Positions 26,001-38,000 of a stretch of 64,000 nt of DNA are shown piece by piece. Below the pieces are notes generated by a model that searched no databases, was not told the DNA's origin, and saw nothing but the letters and a program-made list of their open reading frames with translations. Source of the DNA: Syngnathus acus (lineage: Eukaryota > Chordata > Actinopteri > Syngnathiformes > Syngnathidae); the NCBI RefSeq assembly GCF_901709675.1, contig NC_051105.1, forward strand, positions 11,022,604 to 11,086,603. Direction: 5' to 3'. Each line of letters opens with the position of its first letter. The first letter of the stretch is position 1. The position numbers and the translations under genes are program-made.

Positions 26001-29000
26001 CCCCTGACCTGGAGCAGGGGGGCCACCTGTTGCTAATGTAGCATAATTAGCACCTGGACTTCTCAAAGGGAGCCGCGGAGGAGTGTCGGGGAACTTGTTT
26101 TGAATACGGTTGACCCTTGACGGTGGTGGAAAACACAGAGGATGTCTAAAACGAGATATCGCTTTTTTAAAGTGAGACATTATCACAGTAGCCATTGCGG
26201 CGCTTCAGGAATGTATTTTTGCTGAAGCGAAGTAGAGAGGTGTTTTGTTTCGCATGTCAACCCCCGCCAAGAAAATATACTACACTACTGTGATAGTCTG
26301 TTCTTTTTTTTTTAAAAAAAAGTAACCATTGGACCTGTAACCTGAAACAGTTGGAGTTTGCGCTGAAGCTGAGTAAAAACAGCTGAATCAACCACCTGGG
26401 AGCCAAACGGCTTGCTTGGCCCGTTCGTTTGTGCTCCACCCTGATCCCAAACATGTTTGCTGATGACAAACAAAACCGCAATCAAGTGCTGTGTCGTGTT
26501 TGCCTTCAAGGAAGAAACTACAAGACGTGTGTCTTCATAATAAGAACTTCTGATTAAAATAATTGTTTCAATTAAAGTGTGACAATCATATTGTTAAAAC
26601 ATGTTTACTGACACTGTGTGTATTTTGACAGACACCAAGTCAGGTATCCTGTTATTAAGGCACCCGAAAAACGCTGACTGAAGATCCTGAAAGCAGCTCG
26701 CAATCAGTCCCGCAAGCAGTACCGAATCAGAAAACAAAGCCGAGACTCACCCGTGACGAGCTCCCGCACCTCGGCGTCGACACTCTTCCTCAGCAGTCGC
26801 AGCAGAGCCGGGATGCCCCCCGCGTTCCTCAGTGCGATCTTGTTTTCATCCATCACTTTTCCATACACAATGTTCCTCAGAGCTCCGCAGGAGTTGCGCT
26901 GGACCTCCAGTACTTTGTGGTCCAGAAGATCCACCAGGTGCTTGACGCCGCCGAGACGACAAACCTGCAAGGAGAGTCGGTGAGAATCTTGTTTGCTAGC
27001 CACATGTCTCGTCTGAAATCAAACACAGTGCAGCTCAGCTTCTGGTTAGCGTATGTTTTTTGTTTTGCTGGCCAGCATCGATTTAACAGTATGGGACAAG
27101 TACCTCGGCTTTAATTCGATTATCACCGAAGCAGAGGTGCTGAAGGTAGGCGGCTGCGTTGGCCTGCACCGAGGGGAAGTGGTGCTGCAGCATGTGGATC
27201 ACCTCGGTCAGCTCCGGGTCTCGCCACGCAAACTCCCTACAAATACCCACGGGAGTGATGCGGAACGTTTGCAACCCATCAGAAGCAGGGGAAAAACCTA
27301 CCTGGGGTCTTTCTGGATGCTGTCTATGGAGGGCGAGCGGGTGGGATCGTCCAGGACGCTGCCCTGTCGACTATAATTGGAATCGCACGGCCGGTACTGC
27401 GCCGAGCGATACGGATCGGCGTAGGTGGCGGAGGGGTGAAGAGCCAAGTCGTTTCTTTGGTAGGTCATGGCGCTGCGCTGACTGGATGTCCGCTGGAGAC
27501 TCCCCACGCCTGAGGCCAAAAGAGCAAAGCCCTCAGAAATGAAATCCAAACACGCTGCGCACGCAAACAGACAAATCCAGGTGAGATTGGCTGCGTTCGA
27601 AGTTTGGGTTAGACGAGCCGAGACTACAAAAGGCGCCGACGCGGCGGAATCTCAAATCTGCAACCGATTGATGTCACGGATAAAACTGAGGCTCCCGTGG
27701 TTTGGCAAAGACGTGACTCCTCTTCTTCAAAAGGGCCGCTTGCTCCTCGCTTTGTTTTAACAAGATTGCGTTTAGCCGGGAGGGCTTCGAGCGCTTTGGG
27801 GAAAAACAAAAAAACAACCTCCGTGATGATCCGCAAATCCTCTCCTCTGCTCCTTCCCGCTTGGCCGTGCCACCGTATGCTTAGAAGCTAATCTTGCCAA
27901 ACGCAGCAGAGTGGCAACGTTAAGCCGAGACCTGCCCGAAATAGCTAGATACCCACTTGCAAAGAAGGGAGTGTCTTACGACCTGCAGAGTGGACGCTAA
28001 CGCCTACGGATAAATTTCCTCCCTGACACCTGAACTCATTTCATTCCCTGAAAATGATACAATGACCTCATCTTTTTAAATACAATGGCTCACGACTAGC
28101 AAAAACAGAGTCGCATGACTTCTGTGACGCGTCCATCCTATCTGACAATTTCCTCCCCTCCTTCCTAGCAGAAGGCGACATGTCAGCGTGAGTTGCTGTT
28201 CCCAAAACACAATTTCCTCGCACGGCTGCTCCTGCGCAAGGCCAATATGCTGGAATGATTAGTATAAACACAGTGTACCCTAAATGCAATCTTAGCCTCA
28301 CTGTTTTGATTTAAAATCACATTTATTTTTCAGTCGAGGATCAATACCTTTTAAAAGTGCCCCTTTGCACAGAGGAGGAACACAGAGCGAATTACCAGCG
28401 TATAAATCATAAAAATAAGTAAGAAAAAAATGAACTGGGGGCAAGGAAATAAGGCCTTAAAATGAAAATTTCCCAGTAAAAAAGTGAATTCAAGTGATTA
28501 TTTAAAATATCCATCAACAACAAAATGAAATAAAAGTATTTTTTTTAAACAAAAATATTCAGTTATGGCAGATAAAAATCACGAACCATAAATATGAATT
28601 AAAAAGCTTATGGATGAAATAAATCATATTTTTGCTGTAGGTTATACTTTCTTCATTTTCATAACTAAAATTACCCTTGTGGCATAGCCCTTTAAAGAAA
28701 AACTCGAAAAACCAGGCTCACAAAGACTGTCAATGGTCCTCGTCTCGCACTTGCAACCCCGTTGCGTTTTGTCAATATACATCACAGGCTGCAACAAATT
28801 ACGGCAGCCCATCAGTGGGGCTTCTTCGCACCTATCAATAGCTATTATCGGAGACGGATCGGTCGTGATCACATCTTCAATGTGCCGAGGAGGCGACGGC
28901 GCCGGGTGGAGGTGCTGCATGCATGGACAGCGAGGAGGCTCAGAGCACTCCGAGCCATATATTTATTTATGCATTTATGTATTTATTTTGAAATTGTTAT

Positions 29001-32000
29001 TTTTTAATTTTTTTTTTAATTTTTCAATATTTTATCATTTCTTTTATTTATTTGATTTTTTATTTTAATATTTATTTATGTATTTATTCAGTCATTCACT
29101 TTTATTATTCCAAATTGTGTGTCGAGGCACCACGCTATCTTCGAGAACAGCCACTAAAAATGAGGTAACGGGCGCCTTTATGTTAGCGTGCCATAACAAT
29201 AATACCCGCCTGGGGTGTCACAGCCAAGCCTTTTGCGTCCTACGCCGGTGGAAGCAAAGGCGAAAAAGAAAATAGACGGGCAAGGGACAAAAATAATGAA
29301 AGACCCATTTGTGGTGCTAAAGGCCAGACAGGCTGTCATATTGTGTTCCAGTGACACCAGTGCTAAAAGAATCCTCGTAATTTGTGTGCATCACACCTGA
29401 GGCGCTCCTGCAGATGCTGCCCTGTTGCGTGTGGGCCGAGCTGAGGTACAACGGGGTCTGGTACATGCGGTCCTCAAAGATGGGCGCAATGCGGCGTCCT
29501 GGGGAAATACTGGACCTCAAGTCCGGGCCCAACTGACTGGCGTATGTGTTCCGCATGCCTGCAAAGACAAGAGAATGGCTATTAGAGCGACTGAAGGAGA
29601 AGGACGTGCTTCCCCTGACAAATCTGAAGACCCTTCGGTGCCTACTACACTAGAACCAAGCCCGTCTGAACCTAATTCAAGGAGAAGCGCTGCGCTGAGG
29701 ACCAAGTTCACCGTAAAAGCATTTTTCCACCTTCCTCAGTAGCAGAAGATGGAAAATGCCAGGTGGAGGGGTGTCGTAAGAACAAGCCAAAGCATCTCCT
29801 GCATCAATAGTGACAGGAAACCACCAAGCGAGAGAAACAAAGACTGCCGACACGCTCGTCCGCTTGAGCTGAGTCAAGTGAATGTGAAAAGTTAAAGGCA
29901 AAGTGAGGAAATGTGAGGTCTCAGCGCACTCCATCTCCATTTGTCACATGGCTGAGCAGCCACTGACAAGAACGGCTGTAGCCAAAATGCGGCAGGCAGC
30001 GCTGGTGAACGTAATCCGGGCTTAATAGCGGAACCTGGACATTAGAAGTAAATATTCCCCTTGCGGCCCAAAATGATGATGACATCGCAACCACTCGCGA
30101 GTTGCAGTCAAAAGTGAAGAAATGGAGCTGGGGAATGGGACGCGGCCACAAAGGACAACCATGCACGCATGCGGCCACTGCAGCAGACACACAACACATA
30201 CACAACACACACACACACACACACACACAGAAAGCAGGACGGGGAAGAAAAAATGTTCACCTTGAATGTCATCATCCACCAGAGCATCTGAAGATATCCC
30301 CAGGCAGCACAAAGTCAAGTGCAGAGTCAGCATGAGGACTGCATCAGTGCTTGTTTTACAGCGATAACTATAGCTTTCCTATGATTTATTTTTTTTGTCA
30401 AAAAGTCTTATTAAACCGGACAAAATGGGAGTAACAATGAAGGACAATGTGAATGTATTTTTCATCTTAAATACCATTGTTATAAATTGTTTGACAGCCA
30501 TATTTGGTACACCTTGACTTGATAAGCAAACAAACTAGCATCTACATATGCTAAAACCTTGATGTAAAAGTTTGCGTGTGCCGGTTACCTGCAAGGTTAT
30601 CAGGCCGCACCCTCCTCTCGTAAACGTCGTACGGCTGCGACCGGTAGGCGTCGGCGCCATGGATGATGGAGCGAGGCAGAGTGGAGCTGTAGTGCTGCGG
30701 GACGGCCACCATGCTTGTTCGCACAGGAGACGAGTGAGCGGGCTGCTTGTCAGTCAGGGTCAAAGGCGACCCCATGCGGCCCGACGACGAGCCCAACGAG
30801 GCCTGGAAGGGCGAGGTGGTGCGGCTGGTGCTGCCCTGCCGCGAGTTTGCGGAGCCCGCCCGTCGCAGCGCGGCAGGGGAGTTTTTCTTGGCGGTGAGCG
30901 GTGAGCCGCCGGCCCTCATGGTGCGCTGGGCGGGGGAGGGCAAGGTGGTGGAGAAGATACAGGAAAGGGGTTTGGGTTCGGTGATGACGGGCGAGCCGTA
31001 GGCGCGCAACGAGCCGTGGGAGGGCGACGTGCTGCTGACTCGGGGCGGGGAGTGAGAGCGAGAAGGCACTGAGCTGACTCTTCGGATCGCACGGCCAGGC
31101 ACTGCCCCGCCAACTGATGGCACCTCAAGCGCAACAACAAAACATATTTGTCATTCGGAGGGCTGAACTCAAATTTAAATTGCACAAACATTTTTTTTTT
31201 ATACTTAACTCATTCACTGTAAGCCCAGTTAAAAAGGATCTTTGACGACTATATCAGTCATTGGTAGTGAATGAGTTAATCGGCTAAAACCATTTTTCAG
31301 GGAATTAGATGCCATTGATCTTAGCTTTTTTAATGTACATATATATGACCCAATAGAAAGAAGGACAACGAATTTGGAGTGGCGTGTTGCTGGTTGCAAA
31401 CCAGAGGTTGGAGTCTCAGGTACCTGTGTTGAGGTCTGCCCCTCCGCCCTGGCCATCTTGACGGGGGTGCTCGTGCCGGCGCCGGGGAAGGAGTGCTGCA
31501 TCCTCAGCTCCGATTTGACCACATCTTGGTTGCCGTGGTAGCCGCTGCTGGCATCCTGGTAGCCGCTATCTGAGTACGAATTCATCTGGGCGGAGCTACG
31601 CGAGTTCCCCGTGGACCCTGAAAGTACGACGGATTCTTTGGTAATGGCTGTGACCTTTACCTAGAGAAGAGTGCCTAATGACATATGTCCTAGCAGGAGG
31701 ATGGAAATGACTTCAATAATGTGTCATTTTCACATAATTACATCAATTACAGTAAAAATATAGCCCAGTGAGTTTACTTTGGAAAAAATGATTTTGTTTG
31801 AAATAGTGGCAGATGCTAACGTTACCTATGGAGCATATGGGGACTTTATTACCTGCCCCCCAACCTCCCCTCATTAAATTTCTTCAACATTAAGGTGATA
31901 ATCATGCACAGTTCAGGTTATGTATGTATTTTACGGCTCTGTGCATTTTATGATGCACTTTAAATATTGCCCTCCTTATTATTCCGCTCACATGCATACA

Positions 32001-35000
32001 GTATACACCAAAGGCCAATATGGTTTGCCCATAAACACCAATCATCACTGTGACAATAACGAGAGGGGCGCCACCAGCAGAATATTGAAAATGTCACTTT
32101 TTTCTTCAGTAGTTGTTTTGAGGTCGGTGGAGTCGCCGGCGATTAGCGAACTTGCTAGCTTGGTAGTTGTTAGTAGCAAGTTTGTCCAGTTGTGTCCTGC
32201 AATTGACTAGCGGTGACAGTAAAATTTTAATTTAAAAACTAACTAACTTAAAATAATTTAAAAACAATCTTTACCATTTGCCATCTCAAATGACGGAAGA
32301 TGGCTAGCATTTTAAAAACTAGCATGTTAGCTTCATCGAACACTAAAATCCCCGCGTGTCAGTCTCTTAAGTATGTGCGATTGATTGACTGACGACCAGT
32401 CCAAGGTGTTCGCTGTCTCTAACTTGAAATTGAAAAAAAAAATCATTCAGCTGTGCTTCTGGTTTGAATTTCTTCCATATTCCGAAACGTCAACCGCCTG
32501 AGAGGTCATGTTTCAAAATTGACATTGAGGCTTTCATTGTTGATGTGACAGGGGGGGTTATTCTCTTGTCTTAGTCCACATAAGGTATGACTGCATTGAC
32601 ATTTCCGGCAGCTGAGGGCCAGTTTCCACGGTAACACTGCCGTCTCAAACGCCGGGCGGCATACAGTGACTCCCGAGGCCGATAAGCCTCGAGGGAAGTC
32701 GGCGTGCTCGGAGGGACTCGTGTTCACGCCGCGCTGCGTTTTGACGGCAACAAGTGCGTTATCGCCTCGGATGCTCGTTCATCATCCACACCACAATGAG
32801 CGATCAATAGCGAACGTAATAGCCATTACTGCTTTTGCGTTCCCCCACCGAAAATCAAACAAGCAAACGTTTTCCCAGGCACAAGTAAAATCCCCAAAGG
32901 CAAAATTGAAATAAGATGAATGACGATTGCTCATGTTGGCAATTAATAAGCCATGAAATGCACTGGGAATAATTCATTACCAACTACTTTGTCTCCAAGA
33001 AGCTTTTGAGGACGTGAGGCAAACAAATAGAAGCTTTTGAAGAAATCTTAGAACCGGAGGCTCAGAGGAGGTAAAAAGAAGAAAAACGCCCAGGGCTGCT
33101 AATTATGTAAGCTCAGTCATTTTAACAAAGATAATTGTAAACATTACAAAGGGCGGCCATTATGTTCTCCTTTATGTCATTAACATACATGAGCGGCAGA
33201 ATACATGCACAAATAAGCCTGAAGGGAGAGAAATGGGAAATTTTGGTTGTTGTGAAAATGAAGGTTGAAGATGTGGTGGTACTCAAAGTGTGGTACTCAA
33301 AATGTAAAATTAAAGGTTGAAAATGTGCATTATGTTTATTTGCCATTCAATTGTATTGAACTTTAAAGTACGAAACATTTGCAGTCAGGGTCTTTGAATG
33401 ATGGTTTTTGTGGTGGTTCTTAAAAGACACAATTGGGGATGGACTTAATGCAAAATGCCAGTTTCATAAACATAATAAGCAATTTCCAACCTACCGGCAG
33501 TTCTCCAAGGCAGCGACTTCTCAGATGAGCTACGAGGTGAGCAGAGGAAATGAAAAAGTGAATATAGGCTCAGTGACAGTGATGCGTTGTTTACCGAGTA
33601 CATTTTTCATCGGGCTATCAGGACGGGGCCACAGATGGTAATCGTTGTCTTCGGGGCAATAACGAGCCGAGTCATTCGATGTCTCGCTTACAAAAGTCCA
33701 CTTCTGTCACCTTTTTGTTCATCTAGCCGTAAAGGTGCCTCTTGGGCGAGGGATGCTCATTTGTTAAACAGCTTGACAACAACAGCAATATCATAAAGAG
33801 CCGATCTTTCATTCATTGTATAAGATTCTGCATATCGGAATTGGCGTGAGCCACAAAAATCAATAGTAGTAAAAATATTATTAATAAAAATAATATATAT
33901 TAAAAAAAATTTTTTATTTATTTATAATAATAATAATAATAATAATAAGAGTAATAATCCAGCATTTGATGTATTCTAATAAAATTCTGGTGTTCTACAA
34001 AAAGCAGAGCCACAAAAAAAATAGGCAGGTTTCCGAGCTATATGAGCGCAATAGCAGAAAACCAAAATAAGGAAATAATAGCCACTCTATTAGAAAAAAA
34101 ACTCGGGGAGCAGAATGAAAGCACTTGGCTTTGTCTGAGGACTTTCCATGATGTGGAAGAGGAAATAAATGTTACAATCAAGCACCTGTCATTAGGACGA
34201 CCCTATACTGTTCTATAATGAGTTTTAAGAGGCACGACTCGCCGGATGTTAATGGCCCAATGCAGGCAATTAAAAGGATTTAGACGTGCTCGAGTGACCC
34301 GCGTGGCGAATGGAAGCAAGACGGTTGATGACAAGAAACCGTGCTTGCTGAATGCTAACGCCAGGCTTGAATTTAAAATGTTGCCAAGCAAAACTACACT
34401 TTGGGAAATCCATCTACAGTGCTCCGTGTGTACATATGGAGGTTTGCTGATAGCTCTAAGTGAAACTCGAATGTGCATCCTAATCTCTACTGTCACCCCG
34501 CTGAGCTACTGAGCTCCCCAGCGGGACCTGAAAAGGTTAATCTCCAAATGCACATAAATGCCCAATGACACCCGTTTCATTTGTCGGTGCCGGGTGCTTA
34601 AAGGGGGTGCTCGGATCTTCTTGTTGCCAAAAGGTGGACGTAGTGATTTACAACTGTACCAAAACCTTTGTTCCGCACTTGTTCTGAAACAAGGCGTGAC
34701 GAGAGAACGAATCCCCACAACAAACCCGTCCACACTGCCGCGGTAAGCAAACAACATTCCACCGCACAACACAACCCTGACTCGGCGTTTTCACAACAAA
34801 CATGGTTGTATTTAGCCCCAATGTATTGTCTTGCAGCCTTCAGCTACTCTCCACATTTTACTTGGCTGACTAATAAATAACTTGAAACAACCTCACACCT
34901 ATTTATGACTAATTAAAAAAATACCAGAACATGGTATCGTTTCATGGTATCGCGGTACTTTTATTGTCTACTGCAACAAGGCAGACACTTCAGAATCACA

Positions 35001-38000
35001 GTGAAGGATTTAAAAATAAATAAATAAATGGTGTGTGTTTAGTTGGAGTGGGGCTGTTTGTGTGTGCTGAATCGTTTCATTACCTGCTGCTTCCAGCACC
35101 CGGAGAATCTGCCCCGAGTGTGCATCTTTCCAGCTGATTGGCCACAATCTGCCGCTCAACCTCCAGCTCCCGCGTTAGCCGCTCAAACTGGAGCTCCTGT
35201 GCATGCATGGCAACAAAGAAAGATGTGTGTGTGGGGAGAGTTGGTCAGACGTGATTATCTGAGTAAGCGTTACATGTGTCTATTGACGGATCTAAGTCAA
35301 TAGCTTCTTTTAGACATAAAATGACTTAATAGAAGACAGGCAACAAAATGCTGACAATGCAAATCAGAATCCACTGGAAGATACCAAACAAGTAAGTACA
35401 CACAAACCGGTTTTTGACATTAAAAAAAAAAAAGTGACAGGACTGAAGAAGAACCTTCAAGATGATCTTTTGGAGACACCCGATGATCAGGCCTTTGCAG
35501 ACTTGGATTGAAAGCGAGGACAGCCACACACCCATAAGCACCTCTTGCCTGCGTGACATTTGGCCTCGATGGTTCGGTTGCCATGGCAGCCGCATAGAAC
35601 TCGGCATTTGGCTAATTACCGATCATCATTAAGGATTCCACTTTTCCAGTTCTACGGGACAGCAAATACCACTTTGCCGGATTCCCCGCGCTCCATTAAG
35701 AGCATTTTTCTGGCCACTCTCACCATGACTGGATTATCAGACCTCTCATCATTCCAACCAACCAGCACGTGCTGTAAGGAGACTTGGGAAGGTCACTCGA
35801 TTATGCTTTGGGCTAAGCTACTTTTCCACACTTACTTTCCAGTGTTCTTTGGGTGCCTTGAAAAACAAAAATGAAGACCCTGCCCCCACGGACTGCTCCG
35901 AGGCTCTCCGAGGCTCTTATCTCCATCACCTCAGTAGATAAGGAGAGCCAGGCTGCAGGCTGTGCTTGCTCCACAATCAAAGCTTCCTGGAGGCTTGAGG
36001 GACAGGGGGTGGGGGGTGAAGAGCTGTACTTTAGCATTGCAAAGGCACTATGACAAGATCAGTCATGTGACCACTAGACTCCTTACTCCTTGTAGCTTTA
36101 TAGCTATAATCCGGCAGATTTACATTTGTTTTTATACTGATGTTCATTAATGTCCATTGCCCCAAAATGAAAAAATAAATATAAATAAATAAATATAAAT
36201 ACATTTAAATAAATATAAATAAATTGATAAATAAATAAATAAATTAAAATCTGTGAGGAACTGTAACTAAAATTTATATCTAGCCACACATTATTTAGTT
36301 TTGTGTCATTAAATGTGATGCTAATTTAGTGTCAGGACATAGAAACATCAGCAACCTAAAAAGCAACATGGATGAAAATGAATGATAGCTGATTTATGTA
36401 ATGCTTTCGAGGGATAAATCAATTCCATATTTAAGCCTCTCAGTCATGATGATTTTTTTTTTAAGAATCAAGCTAATTAATTTCCGCTTAAACTGTTCCT
36501 TTGGCTGCAAGCTAGTTTTATAAGTACAGAGTCACCGCATCCTTGTTTGATGTGGCAAAAATGAACCTTGGCCAAACAAAACAGGGACACAGAGAAGTTG
36601 CAAATTCCAATCTGTAGTAATCACTTGCATTACAAGCGTAGCCGGAGGAGTCATTAAACAAATGCAATGCTTACTTAACAAGAGCCTCAGTTGGCCTCAA
36701 GCTTCCATTGGAAGAAGATTGCACAAACAAGCCAGCTGTCCTGTACTAACATGGCCTTCTCCATGCCTTTATTGGCCAGATTTGCTCGTGGTACTCGAGC
36801 TGATTCAGATCCTGTACCCCCTCCCTCAAATAAACAGATGACGGCACGGCAGCTAAGCCACGCGACAGCCACGCTTGATCATCATGGCTGCTGTGTGAAA
36901 TGCCTCCAGCGCCTTCTTGTGACTGCTGATTCAGCACACTGAAAAGGTCTCTGCAACCTTAAATGTCTGACAAAAAGAAAAAAGAAAAAAAGATTGAAGT
37001 AAATTCTGATTCAAATTGTAAACAACTGTGCAAGACATTTCACGCGGCGGTCACGGGGGTCGATGGAGAGAGCTACAGTCACAGATAAAAATGAGCCTGA
37101 GGGGAGGAAATTGCTTTTGTGTCAATAAATGCCTCCCAGCTTTTATCATGACAAGAAGCGGAAAAGAAGAAAAATCGATGACATGCTACAATTGAGCACA
37201 TGAATCCGCTGTTATCATCAAAGCCTTTATTAAGTGTGTACAAGTGGTTTGAAGAACAGTGCTTCCTTGATGTTATAATCGGTATGGCTGTACTTGACTG
37301 TCCCCTGGTGGCCAAGGCGCACAGATAAGGTGGAGCAGCACAATGTTTATTGAAGCAAAAAAATACAACTCTTGTCAAAGCTAATTAATTTCTTAACATT
37401 CAATTTGATGATATTATTACTGTATGTTTTTATAAAAAAAATTCTTACTGGTTTTCTTTTTATAAATTAAAAGCAGCACTATTTCCCTTTTTCTCAAAAG
37501 ACCCCATGTCGGGGAGGCTAAAAAATTTCGTGTTTGCTGAACTGAACACATTCTGAATTCTTTATCTTTGGCAAACCAAAATGTCAAACGATTTTTTTTT
37601 CTCCATCTTTCCTGAAAATGTGGGTCGAATTCTAAACGATACATCTTAGTCCGCAGCAACACACAAAAACTAAAAGCAAGTGAACAAGTTCAAGCGACTC
37701 CCACTCACCTATTTTCCAAAATGTCTTTCTAGTCCTGCCTCATTTGCATTCACGCTGCCGTGCACATAATTGCACATAAAAGCGCAACGTTATCGAGCAG
37801 CCACTGATTCATTTAAAGCGTTTTTTTCCCCTCCAAGTAAATGTTATCAAAATTGCTTCTTTCCATTCAGTCTTTAAAAGTGTGTGGGTTTGCTCAACAC
37901 AGTTTTCCTCTCCACGCACGCAATATTTCCTAGCTGGGTGATAATCAGAGAGATAATTATAATTATAATGATGACAGTGACGTTCATGAGAATTAACAGC

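Noticed and set aside
30022-30333. A 103-codon minus-strand frame as a separate gene
   Set aside because: Most of it translates the CA repeat and intron; only the 27-nt segment 30261-30287 has splice-site support.
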